Origin: Mytilus galloprovincialis
Lineage: Eukaryota > Mollusca > Bivalvia > Mytilida > Mytilidae
Reading direction: 5' to 3'
Assembly: GCF_965363235.1 (NCBI RefSeq)
Contig: NC_134845.1
Location: forward strand, 26,228,524-26,292,523
DNA: 64,000 nucleotides
Of this stretch, positions 29,867 to 41,068 are shown one piece after another. The position numbers and the translations under genes were made by a program. Below the pieces are notes generated by a model. It worked only from the letters and a program-made list of their open reading frames with translations, had not been told where the DNA came from and did not search any database. How positions within the stretch are numbered: the stretch's first letter is position 1; every line of letters starts with the position of its first letter.

Positions 29867-30047
29867 AGATATTTCATATTTTTTGGATAGTTTTGTGGTG
29901 TTTCATAAATTATACCATAGCTTTTGTTGAAACCCCTCGGCAACCTCACTCGACTTCGTCTCGTGAGGTTATTGCCGGGAGTTTCAACAAAAGCTATGGT
30001 ATAATTTACGATACACCACAAAACTATCCAAAAGATATGAAATATCT
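29867..30047. repeat. Long palindrome (foldback), 181 bp
   Basis: Arms of about 80 bases: AGATATTTCATATTTTTTGG at the left and CCAAAAGATATGAAATATCT at the right, through AAATTATACCATAGCTTTTG; the tip CTCACTCGACTTCGTCTCGTG forms a second stem. It lies directly beside the Tc1-like element. Confidence 0.85.
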
Positions 30048-30050
30048 ATA

Positions 30051-31245
30051 ACTTAGTGCCAATGAAAACGCAACACTTTTGTTTTTCCAAAAAATCTTAT
30101 AATTTTTATTTAATTTATATTAGAACTTTGTATAGCTGGTTAAAAATGACTTTTAAGACAATTTTCGACAACTTTACGGTTGAGTGATTTTTGGAACAAA
30201 TGCGAAGTAAGGGTTATTTTGAACGAACAAAAACCCACTTCACCGCTTTTCAACATACGCACCATTTTCACGATTTTGTCATTTAAAGATTGGCTAATGT
30301 CATGAATTTTCCCGCCCTTATTGTTAGGAAACTGCAATAAACATCTTAGTAAATGCCAGTACTTTCCGACAACCAGCGACATGCAGTTTTGGGCATGATC
30401 CAACGAAGCCTTTCACAGTATACAATTACGAGAAGACTGAAGTTGTAGCCTCTACAATAACCCAAATCATCCACAAATTCAACCAAAATGGATCATTTAA
30501 TGATAAGCCACATCCCGGGGTACAAAAAGCAAGAAACGCTCAGCAAGACCGATACATTTGGCCTTTCACATATCCGATATCGACTATGATGGCTGTCCAA
30601 AGGTCAAAGAGTTCAATGGTGGTCACGGTAGAACCTTTGGAGCAATTCAGTTGAAAGCACCATTTGCGCAGAAATTGTTTAAGAGCACCACAATCTTTCC
30701 TTAGTGACATTTAAACGGCCGTCTGGCGTAAATATCGAATTCTGTAGACCAAAAACCATCCATTTTGTACAAAAAACGTCAATGGTGGTTACATAGACAT
30801 TTGGCACCCGCCTTGGCTAAAAGTCATGCTTTTCGCCGGATTTTGGTCCGATCGACCAAATTTTGCATCAGATTTGACATGTTTTAGACGATGAAAACCA
30901 CCTCCAATATCATAAAGTCAGCTTGAGTTTGCTTTGCGGGACAAGTGGAATAACATTCCTCGGGATAACATTAAACGTCCGGGATGATCAATTCCACGGC
31001 GCTGTCGAGATTGCGCTGCGCCACGGGGTTGTAACATTTTTTGTTAGGAATGTTAGTTAATGATTCGACATTGGATGTTTCGTTTACCTATTGCGCCCGA
31101 AAGATGACAATAAAACATTTTTGTTTGATATCGATCTATTGTTAAAATAGGTAATTTTCAAGAACAATTTATTTTGAGAGATTATCATTTCTTATATAAA
31201 TTTCATTTTTGAAAAACCAAGTGTTGCGTTTTCATTGGCACTCAG
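30051..31245 (+). mobile_element. Tc1/mariner-like DNA transposon, degenerate
   Basis: Inverted ends of about 38 bases (AGTGCCAATGAAAACGCAAC at the left; GTTGCGTTTTCATTGGCACT at the right) bounded by TA (30049-30050, 31246-31247). Inside, at 30430-30580, a transposase-like helix-turn-helix and linker is readable (VASTITQIIHKFNQNG, then ARNAQQDRYI, compare Tc1 RPR...QDRYIR). Downstream frames are interrupted by stops and shifts, so the transposase is dead. Confidence 0.75.
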
Positions 31246-32279
31246 TATATATCTAATTGTGGCTTTAAAAATTTAACAACAAAAACGTGTGAGAAATACT
31301 CTCTTCAGACTTCAGTTAGACTACCTACACCAAATGTATTTGGGTTTCTAAACAATGGTTTGTATTCCCATAAAATAAAGCAAATGCATTGGTAAGCAAC
31401 ACAATTATTATGAGTACAGAATCAAATGAAAACTCAGAGAGAGTCGAAAATAATAGGGTTGGTACTTTATATGCAAGATGAAAATATAATTATCATGTAA
31501 AACATGAACTTAATAATAAAAAAAAGTTGTTGTTTAATGACTCTTTTTGGGTGTATTGGAACATTTGCTGTTTTTTTTTTAAATTTTAAATTCAATAAAC
31601 GGTCATAAATCTGACAAGTTCGTGCTTGTATTTCAATATCTATAATCCAGTCATGTTTTCTGTATCAATGGTTTCCACGAATCTTGCACTTTGGGTATCA
31701 TTTACAGTTTAAATTTCCTGAGACAAAGTCATTGCATAAATAAAAAAGTCCGCAGTTTTCTAATCACAGAAATTTGTGTCATACCGTGATTTGCAGTCTT
31801 GGAAACAGCGTGTTTCTCTTAACACCAATATTTCACGTCATTCTCGTTATCAATCTTCACTCTTGGAAGATGATGTTGTCATCATAGAGCAGCGGAAAGG
31901 TCGACTTAATTATTTTTGTAAGATTTACTTGAGGTACAAAACCGAAATTTGAAACAGGAAGCTTTGAGGATGAAACGAAATTTTAACGGTTACCGGTAAC
32001 GGGAATGAACGAAATCCGGAAATCGTAAATTTTATAAAATAAAAAAATTCGGGGCGGGATGATTTCAGAGGGGCGGGCGGGGATGAAAATCTATCAATTA
32101 ATTTTAATTGGCCTTATCGCTACTCCCGGCTGCTTGAACTTTTGACGGATACAACAAACACTTTTCCATTGTGGCTTCAGATATTTTGTTTTATGACGTC
32201 AAAATATTTCGGGAACCTGTGGGATATCCAGTAATGGCGGACAAATAGCGAATAGGCAGCAACCATTTGATTTTCTAGG

Positions 32280-32294
32280 GGGGGGGGGGGGGGG
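32280..32294. repeat. Poly-G tract
   Basis: Run of G directly before a palindrome. Length may be unreliable. Confidence 0.8.
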
Positions 32295-32403
32295 CTTAGT
32301 CCAAATAATTATGATGTCTGGCAAGGCTATTTTATTTTTTTTCTGGGACGCCTTCCTACAAAAAAAATAGCCTTGCCAGACGTCATAATTATTTGGACTT
32401 AGG
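32294..32403. repeat. Palindrome (foldback), about 110 bp
   Basis: CTTAGTCCAAATAATTATGA ... GCAAGGCTATTTT at the left, with the inverse AAAATAGCCTTGC ... TCATAATTATTTGGACTTAG at the right; the loop holds CTGGGACGCCTTC. G-runs border both arms. Confidence 0.85.
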
Positions 32404-34550
32404 GGGGCTATGGGTTTTTTGGAGAAAAAAAGTTTGTTTCCAGTTTTGAGAGAAAAAAATAATTTGTTTTTGATTCTGAGAACAAAAAATTGTTTGTTTC
32501 ACCCTCAGCTGCCACTATATGTAATGCTAAAATTGAATGAAAAAAAATATTTTCCAATTTTAGCCTACTTTTCCTTATTCCCAAAACAAACCCAACTTCA
32601 TCCCCTCGTTTCATAAATAGCACGTTTTCAAATGTAAACAAAACTTAGCTAGAAAAAAAGAGCAAGTCCACATACAGACAGATATATAACTCTATAAGGT
32701 TATTACAGAAAATAACATAGATTTGTTACTGTGGACTAAAAAATCAAAGAACTGTGATAACATATGTATGTTACATGTTTCAAAGGGACAATATACATGT
32801 ACATCATTAGTTTAGTAAAAATGTATACAAGATCAATTGATATTACTATTGTCTTGATGTATACTTAACTACAGAAAGATATATATAACAGTTCATAGTT
32901 TGTCAATTACTATGAAAGTACACCTATGTTATTACAGAAAAAAATATGCCTGTAATAACTAAAGGGTGTTATCACAGCTACTCTAAAGCATTTGCTCAGA
33001 CATATATCATGCTTAATTACAATGTATTGTACAAAAAAATGTAATTCATTGTAAGAAATAATGACAAGAGCATGTAATGATTCTGCGCAAGCTTTCCAGT
33101 AATTCCCAAGTGTCTCATATAATAAGTTACATTCCGTTAATAACTAAGTCTAGTTATTACAGCTAAGTCTATCTCTAAAAAGCCTTGTCTCATCGATTTA
33201 CCATGGTTAATCAAAAATGTATTAATTTAATTTAAAAATTAGTTATTAGGAATAAAGAGTAGACAACTCATGAAAGTATCTGTAATAACACATGCAAGTT
33301 ATTTCCTGTAATCATTGGTGATAACCGTATAGAGTTATATCCCTGATACACAATTGTCAGATGTGATGTGACGTCGCTATGGAAAAAAAATCTATGGAAC
33401 GCAGTTTGGGCCAGATCTTATAAACTATAAAATTTAATTCAGTTCAATTATTGGAAAAGTAATGCCCTTAAATATTGTTACCGTGACAGATTAATATTGA
33501 AAACAGCTGTGACAACATCTTATTACATAAAAGAATATTAATTGGTTCAATAATTTAAAATCATCTAAAACTAATATTCAATGCATATTTTTGTTCTTGA
33601 GTGATAATTCCTAGGATATCGGTTCATTGATGAGGCTAAAATTCATAAAAAAAATATGTTTTCTAGAGACAAACAATAGTTAATTGATACTTTTCTTCAA
33701 TTTGCGTAACTATCGAGAACTGATGACGTATTGCACACAATGTCAAAATTGAGCACAATAACAGATGTTATGATTTTTTTTATTTACGCAATCTTGAGAA
33801 AATCGTAAGAATAATAGATAATGAATAAAAGTATCTACTAAATTAACACAATCAGCTTTGACCACATTTATTTGAAGAACAGGTCCTACGGAGCAAAAGT
33901 GTGTTACACTATCGAGAACACTAGGATAGTCCAAATAAAAAAATTTACTGTGATTTTGCATCTTTTAGTGTGAAATTAATGATTATAAACAAGCCATAAA
34001 CTTTAAATAATTCCATGTTTCCATAAATTTCAAGAATATATATACCATACATTTGTAGAAATATCTGAATAAGTATTCGGATCACCTGAACTTGGCGACC
34101 ACAATACTTGTATAATTAATGTACAAGTATTGTATACAAGTACATGTACATGATGTACATGTATTGTCCTACTATTGTCCATATAAAATATAAATACATA
34201 TACACATGTATATAACATGTATAAGTAGAATGTTATTATTACTGCATATATTCAAAAGTATTAATTTGAAAATAGACTGGATACTGTTCAGTGATGTGGA
34301 TACACAAGTTGTTGAATGCATCTTATGTATTCTTCCCCAATCGGTCTTGCCACATTCTTACATCTAGATAGCAATCTAGTGCTTCACTTCAAAACTCTTT
34401 CATTCTTTTTAATTTCTGTTTTGTTTTGGCCCAGCAGGATTCAATGGTTTGTGTGTGTACGCCTGTTTCTGGTATTCATAATATTATATTATGTATTAAT
34501 TTAAGTATGTTTCTTTGTATATTTTCTTGTGTAATTAATTGAGTGTTAAT
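32404..34550. other. Intergenic AT-rich DNA
   Basis: No gene recognised on either strand. Short frames (32410-32616, 33743-33961, 34030-34218, 34316-34504) show no family signature. A short self-complementary stretch around 34,110-34,165 is built from TACAAGTA/ACATGTAC words. Confidence 0.45.
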
Positions 34551-34599
34551 TTAAGGTTGTACCTAACACTTTCTTTCTTTTCTTCGTATAAGCTTCCTA

Positions 34600-36420
34600 T
34601 TATAAGGAACACCCCTTGACGGGTAATATTAAAATATTAAAAAAGGGGGAAGAAACAGGGATAAAATATATTACATCAAGGTAAAATCCAATGGTGGTGC
34701 GCTATACCAGTGAATTGTAGAAAAAGAAAAAACCGAATCATAGCATATAAAATATAAAATTATGTACATAAAAATGATAAACCGATCTACAGAAGTCATA
34801 TAACTCAAATAATTAGTCAATCATTTTACCAGCAAATAGCTTTCTTACAGCTTTATAACAATGAATATTTGCTACAAAACATAGTGATCTATATGTACAG
34901 TAACATTCATGATAATTTATAAAAGTTTATCTACTATTTCACTTTTTCATTGTCTATGTTTCAGCATCCATATCTTAATGATAACTGTCAGCCGTCTAAC
35001 TTTTTCAGTAGAGATATTCTTTTGTAATGAAGCTTGAAACAGAAGTGTCTGGTAAACGTTTCTAACTTAAGAATTAACTCTTCTTTGAATCCAAGTTGTT
35101 TCATATATTTTGTACAGTCCAATACAAGTTGCGTAACTGCTAGTTTATTGTTAAATAGCAGATCCCATGTTCCAGGAGGAGAGTTTTCAGTCACAAGTTG
35201 TTTAATTGGTGTGAAGTATTCTTTTCTCTCATTGCATAGAACAGGACACTGTGTACAGTCAGGGGACTTACTTAAACAAGTGATTTTCTAAATCACTGAT
35301 TCAAGTAACATTATTTCCATAAAGGTTGGAAGTTAGAGTTGTCTTTCTTTAATAATCACCTATTTAAGTAGTACAAAATAATCACTAGAAGAAGTGATTT
35401 AATATTAGTGTAGCTTTAAATATAGAATACTAATGATCCAGGGACTAATTATGTTTCTAAACTTATCAAAACCAACATCTGTGTTGTCTAGGATGACCAG
35501 GTCATTTCAGGTGATGACCTTGTACTGAATCTAGGATAATGACATAAAAATCACTTGTTTAAGTATCAGACCTCAATTTCCTTCCCAAAAATCACTTCTT
35601 TAAGTATCATTCTTTTAATAACCCCCACTAATTTCAACACCCCCGAACAGTGAATTTTTTATCGAGAACAGTAGAATTTTATTACATAATCTGAAAGATG
35701 AAACCTTGAACTTCACAGGAAAAATACTCCCACTGCTGTGAAAAATCTTTGAAGAAAGTATCAGTTCATTATGTAAAGCAATTATTATAGCATTTTTTTC
35801 AACTAAAATAGAATTTTCAGGTAAATGATAGCATCAAAGGCATAAACCTTGCTACTTAAAAGAAGCAAAAAGTTCATATTTTTTAATTTTACTAATTAAA
35901 AGATGTTATTTAAACCTATGTGTTTAAAATTTTGAAAAAACTACAAAATCCCAATTTGTGACAAAACCTTGAATTTGCTACTCAAATAAGTGATTTAAAA
36001 ATCACTTATTTCAGTAAGTCCCTTGACTGGTGTAAGAACATGCAAGATATCCTCTATTTCCCTGTGGCATAGCAGGCATGTGGGGTCAATCGTATATTGG
36101 CTGAACTTGTGTTTGTCGGCTTGCACCATGTAAGTCCCTGTCAGCATCCTTACTTTAGTCGAGGCTTTTCGAATCTCTATCAGATTCTGCTCTACTGAGT
36201 CCCATACAGGATGAGTTGAGTTTGCATTGCCAAAGTTGAGGTTTAAGAATTTTAAAGATGACATTTGGTGAGCTTCCTCTTTGAGTCTGAGGGTCCAGAA
36301 GGATGAGATTTCTGTTTTTACTAATTTCTTCCAGGATAGTTTTGATGGAATTGGAATGTTTTTGTCAAAGATATCCGGTAGATTATATTTTGCTAGTAAT
36401 AAGGCAGTTTGAGGGAGATA
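34600..36420 (-). mobile_element. LINE 3' fragment (C-terminal zinc-knuckle region), split by an insertion
   Basis: Minus-strand frames encode the C-terminal end of a non-LTR retrotransposon polyprotein: HPVWDSVEQN, KVRMLTGTYMVQ, a zinc-knuckle-like CLLCHREIEDILH, and after the insertion CPVLCNERKEYFTPIKQLV and LVLDCTKYMKQLG, ending at 34988. The insertion at 35256-36029 interrupts the frame between HVLT and CPVL. Confidence 0.65.
35256..36029. mobile_element. TIR element Z, copy 1, 774 bp, 5-bp target duplication
   Basis: Ends CAGTCAGGGGACTTACTTAA and, inverted at the right, CAGTCAAGGGACTTACTGAA; GTGTA on both sides (35251-35255, 36030-36034). Removing it with one GTGTA rejoins the LINE frame exactly. 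A CAG start and 5-bp duplication resemble some hAT elements. No coding capacity. Confidence 0.75.
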
Positions 36421-36687
36421 ACTCTGTAAAATCAGCTAAACGTTTTAATTACGTTGTGATGTAAAGGGAATATTAAGCTTCTCAATGATCAAAATTCTTG
36501 TTTGTCAAACTGCTATATCATGTATATAACCAGTGTAATTTTTCTGACAAAACGGTTGGTTCAAAATTTTTGAAATTTTTATATACATTTGTACTTGTTA
36601 AAGTGTCAAAGTAAATACTTTGTCAAAATTTTATGAAAATTAAACGAGCCAAATTAATTTTAGTGAAAGTGTTGGGTACCACCTTAA

Positions 36688-37240
36688 GGAGGCTCGAGGG
36701 TATAAAATTTTCAGATAAAATTTAAACATTTGTTTTTCTTTACTGTTTATTTCCTTTTGTAGTTGTTACTTTATCATATGGTACAAAAATCATTCAAAAC
36801 AATCAATTCGTGTTGGCCCCAGATGACTTTCAAAATGTATACATCATTGAAAAAGTTCCAAATGATCTCCCGTTGATGGAAAAATGCCATTTTTTGGCTC
36901 TAAAATTGAAATATCTTTTTTAACTCATTGGTGACCTTTCTTTTTTAATATAATTTCCATATGTATAAGCTGTACTTAAACTAAATTATTGTAAAATTTT
37001 AGCGATTTCTGTAATAAATTTCTTTTTTTTATTTCGATATTACCTTTATTTCTCCTATTACTTCAACAGAAAAAAAACCACCTTTACAAAAATGTATGCT
37101 TCTTTCGAAGGCAGATTGTGAGCGCAAATGAACGGTGACCCCACTTTTTTATTTTATTTTTCTATTAACTATAAGATAAAGTTCATTTATAGAAAAATAT
37201 AGAGAAATCCTATATAAATGATTTAGACCCGCGAACCCCC
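36688..37240. mobile_element. TTAA-flanked TIR element, 553 bp
   Basis: Ends GGAGGCTCGAGGGTATAAA and, inverted at the right, GGGGGTTCGCGGGTCTAAA; TTAA both sides (36684-36687, 37241-37244). It shares its left TTAA with the 34555-36683 element. Confidence 0.65.
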
Positions 37241-37371
37241 TTAAGTATGTTTGAGTTATAATGTCGATGAATAGAAGTATAAGCAAAAGTCTCAATTTTG
37301 ATATCTGACAAAATGCATTAAAAAAAAACACCAACAAGTTGTAAATAAAACACATATACATGATATATAGA

Positions 37372-37508
37372 GATTAATACATGGCCTTTTCCATATCAGC
37401 CTGGGTATCATCCCGAGACCCCCATATCAGCCCGAGACGGAGTCAAGGTGCTGATATGGGTCGAGGGATGATACCCAGGCTGATATGGAAAAGGCCATGT
37501 ATTAATCA
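37372..37508. repeat. Long palindrome (foldback), 137 bp
   Basis: AGATTAATACATGGCCTTTT ... CAGCCTGGGTATCATCCCGA and its inverse; the tip CCCGAGACGGAGTC is G/C rich. Nearby 37,900-37,945 carries related words (GATATGGGTTATCAGCCCGG). Confidence 0.85.
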
Positions 37509-39473
37509 CTTTATCATATACTTCCGACAATAGTTTCATGTAAGGCAAATAAACAAATGCAATAACTAAAACAGTCAAAAACTTTATAAAGAAAATAAAT
37601 TATGAATCAAATATACTATAATTGTCCAACAACAGCATCACTACCTCCTTATATATGTATGGTAACATTTCCTATAGAGGCATTTTGAAACATTGAAAAT
37701 TTGAAAAGTTTTATGATCATTATAACTCTAAAATGATTCATAATTGTCAATGGCATTTGTTAGCAAGTACTATACTATCCCCATAAAAGTTCCCATAAAT
37801 TTTGACGTCGTCATAAAAAACATCTGACGTCACAATGAAAAAGTAAACAACCGATACCGGAAACACCGGAAGTAACTTGCACGAGAGGCACTATTATGGG
37901 TTTTCTTCACGAGATGCACCTGATATGGGTTATCAGCCCGGGTGGGAAATTATGGCTTGTGTACTTCCGGTCATTACACATATGCAAAAGCTATCATATC
38001 AATGCTAAGTATATGATAAATGAAAATAACAAACCCTATTGATTTTTTTTTTCAACACTACTAAATTAAATACATTAATTATACACAAGTATTGTTGACA
38101 ATACTAGTATGCCAGTAATGTGTTCGTCAAGTTCAGTTGATCCATGTATTCAACTTCAATGCCCTGAATATTAATGTTTTTCAGTAGGGCAAACAGACCC
38201 AGGGCGAACATGTTATTACGTCAGACGGACCCGATACCTTTTAGTATATATAACAAATCATGCAAATGCATAATGCGTAAACAAAGTGTATAAGAAGTAA
38301 TAACATGACAAACAATGTAAATATAGTACTATATATTTCATGTATTTAAAAACACGAAATCATGAGGTCCCGAATTTAAATAAATTGAAATCCTGACATC
38401 CCAAAATTCTAACAAAGAATTCCCAAATTCCGAAAGGGTCAATCCCAAAATCATGAGCTTAAACACACCCGATTTTGGAGTCCCGATAAAGGTCCTATCC
38501 CCCCTCGCAAGTTAAAATCATGTTAATCATGATAATAACCATCTACAGGAATATTAAAAAAAACTTTATAGATAAAATTTATTTTGTAAACAAAAAACAT
38601 GGATGATTTGTCTTCACAAAGTATGGCCAGATGGCATTATGTCTTTTTAAAGTATGATTGATATGTCCTATGGACATCATTTCTTGCATATCTCATAGCT
38701 TCATAATTGCAAGTGAACAAATGACACAGAAATTATTTACTATATGTCACTGTGGCCTTCAACAATGAGCAATGCCCATACTGCATACCGGTAGTCAGCT
38801 ATAAAGGGCCCCAAAATGCATGTTATCTATGTTTATATCCTTAAATATAGGTATTTTTAACTTTAACACCCTTTAGTACAAATATATCAAAGTGCACCCT
38901 AAGACAAAAGCTGAATGGTGAATATGGTACTGTGAAATAATCATATCTACAGATATGAATTTAGACAACAAATTTATCCCTGGTGTAAGTTCGAATCTGA
39001 CAATTTTATATGAAAATTTTAGCATACTGTGAAAAATAAATTTTGAAAGCAAACATTTTTATATTATTTGAAAAAGATTGAAATTTTGAAATTTGTTATA
39101 TTTTTTACAGGGTGTACAATGTAGGGACCTGGCCATTTTTTGGTAGAACTATAGGTAGTCAAAGATAAGACATTTTTAATCCAAAACAGAGAATCTGAAA
39201 TTAATCAAATTTGTAGCTAGATGTTGTGAGCATTATTATTAAAAAAAAGTTTGTTTTAAATTGAAATACATGGTAGGTAGTCAAATATAAGAAGTTTGTA
39301 ATCATTGCAAGATACCAATGGATACAGAGAAATTAAAATCAAATAATAAACATGATAAAAGTGGTGCTCAATTTTGCAAGTCTGATGTCATAGACATGAT
39401 AGACAGTTCTACTCAATGTGGGAAATTAGCAAACTGATCCAGTTATTCCGTTCATTGAAAACATGCTAACTAT
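37509..39473. other. Intergenic DNA upstream of KLHL8
   Basis: No gene recognised. It contains a repeat E relative (38753-38812, GGCCTTCAACAATGAGCAA). The upstream non-coding exon or exons and promoter of KLHL8 may lie here or further left. Confidence 0.4.
38753..38812 (-). repeat. Dispersed repeat E relative
   Basis: CACTGTGGCCTTCAACAATGA on the plus strand is the inverse of the 5' part of family E (TGTTGAAGGCC before GTGACC at 48893). Confidence 0.45.
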
Positions 39474-40574
39474 CAGTCAGGGGACTTACTTAAATGAGTG
39501 ATTTTCTAAATCACCGATTCAAGTAACATAATGTCCATAAAGGTTGGAAGTAAGTGTTGTCTTTCTTTAATAATCGCCTATTCAAGTAGTACAAATTAAT
39601 CACTAGACTAACAATTTAATTTTATTGGATCTTTAAATATAGATTACTAATGATCCAGGGACTAATTATGTTGCTACAATTATCAGAATCAACATCTGTG
39701 TTGATAGGATGACAGGGTCATGTCAGGTGATGACCTTGTACTACATTTGTACTAAGTCTAGGATAATGACATAAAAATCACTTGTACTTAAAAGTATCAT
39801 ACCTCAATTTCCTTCCAAAAAATCACTTTTTTAAATAACATTATTTTAAAAACCCTGGTCCCACACTGATTTCAACACCCCCCGAACAGTGAAATTTTAA
39901 TCGTGAACAATAGAATTTTATTACATAATCTATAAGATGAAACCTTGAATTTTACAGGAAAAATACTCCCACTACTGGGATAAATCTATGAAGAAAGTAT
40001 CAGTTCATAATTATGTAATGCCATTTTTATAGAATTTTTATGCCCCACCTACGATAGTAGAGGGGCATTATGTTTTCTGGTCTGTGCGTTTGTCTGTTTG
40101 TTCGTCTGTCTATCTGTTCATCCATCCGTTCGTCCCGCTTCAGGTTAAAGTTTTTGGTCAAGTTAGTTTTCTATCAACTTGAAACTTAGTACACATGTTC
40201 TTTATGATACAATCTTTCTAATTGTAATGCCAAATTAGAGTTTTGACCCCAATTTCATGGTCCACTGAACATAGAAAATGATAGTAAAAGTTTCAGGTTA
40301 ATGTTTGACCCCAATTTCATGGTCAACTAAATGTAGAAAATCATAGTGTGAGTGGGGCATCTGTGTACTATGGACACATTCTTGTTTCATTTAAAATAGA
40401 ATTTGCAGCTAAATGAATGCATCAAAGGTATAAACCTTGCTGCTTTTAAAAAAGAAGCAAAAAGGTTTTTTTTTCAATTTTATTAATGAAAAGATATTAC
40501 CTAAAACTATATATGTTTAAAATTTGGGTTAAACTACAAAATCATAATTTGTGACAAAACTTTGAATTTGCTAC
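39474..40574. mobile_element. TIR element Z, copy 2, right end missing, with a nested insertion
   Basis: Starts CAGTCAGGGGACTTACTTAA and follows copy 1 (35256-36029) through AAAGGTTGGAAGT, AAATACTCCCACT and GCATCAAAGG. It loses similarity after GAATTTGCTAC and has no right inverted end. It is interrupted at about 40038-40384 by another repeat. Confidence 0.7.
40038..40384. mobile_element. Bivalve dispersed element (TGCCCCACCTACGATAG family)
   Basis: TATGCCCCACCTACGATAGT ... GAGTGGGGCATCTGTGTACT, with a CGTCTGT-rich 5' part. I recall this family as widespread in bivalve genomes; its class is uncertain. Z copy 1 shows the uninterrupted site. Confidence 0.6.
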
Positions 40575-40991
40575 ATTTTTGTACTTTTCAAAATAATTGT
40601 TTTTTTAAAGACAGCCATCAGCTTATCTTGATTCTGAGAAATATACATCTGTACTACATGTAATTTGTACTAAATGGGGAGTAATTGATATTTAAAGCTA
40701 TTTTGAATGAGAATTATGTTAATTTATAGATCTAGGAGGATTCAGTGCTTTACATGTACAGGTAAAAGATACATAACATGTACTTGTTGAAAATCTGATT
40801 TTGTTTAATTGAATGTTAATTTTAATCAGGGTTGTTATCTCATCAACATATATCATGTATATACATTGTATATGCAACACTTGTTTTCACATGCTATTAT
40901 ATCATTTATATCATGTTTATATATAATTATTGATTTTACAACATGTGATAAATATTTACACAATAGTTGAAAGTTTTCTTTTCTCTTTTAG

Positions 40992-41068
40992 CTTTCAAGA
41001 TTGGAGCACTTTGCCTAGATATATAATGTTTACAATTCTCTATAAGACAATTGGTAGACAACCTCAAT
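40992..41068 (+). other. KLHL8: 5' UTR part of KLHL8 coding exon 1
   Basis: A strong acceptor (pyrimidine-rich TTTTCTTTTCTCTTTTAG, AG at 40990-40991) lies 77 bases before the ATG. This suggests the first coding exon is preceded by an intron and at least one non-coding exon further upstream. The upstream exon and promoter cannot be placed from sequence alone. Confidence 0.5.

Larger units (their letters stand above)
28240..32113. mobile_element. TTA-flanked composite TIR element of 3.9 kb with nested insertions
   Basis: Left end GGCCAACTAAAATTAATTAG and, inverted at the right, GGCCAATTAAAATTAATTGA, both followed by TAGATTTTCATCC and G/C-rich GGGGCGGG blocks (about 28290 and 32050-32080). TTA borders both sides (28237-28239, 32114-32116). 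It may be one PIF/Harbinger-type element carrying later insertions, or two small elements in opposite orientation. Nested inside are a repeat E copy, a SINE-like piece, a palindrome and a Tc1-like transposon. No intact transposase seen. Confidence 0.5.
34555..36683. mobile_element. TTAA-flanked TIR element hosting a LINE fragment
   Basis: Ends GGTTGTACCTAACACTTTC and, inverted at the right, GGTGGTACCCAACACTTTC; TTAA on both sides (34551-34554, 36684-36687). TTAA duplications are typical of piggyBac and Kolobok elements; no transposase is left. Most of the interior is a minus-strand LINE fragment, itself split by a third element. Confidence 0.6.

Noticed and set aside
30140-30403. Minus-strand 87-codon frame as an inverted transposase piece (KIVKMVRMLKSGE resembles a helix-turn-helix)
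   Set aside because: It lies opposite in direction to the plus-strand transposase remnant in the same Tc1-like element. The resemblance is short and could be chance.
41051-41068. Upstream in-frame TTG as KLHL8 start
   Set aside because: Animal translation starts at ATG; the ATG at 41069 gives a leader of plausible length. The same reasoning removes the GTG codons at 12307 and 20780 before the TLR ATGs.
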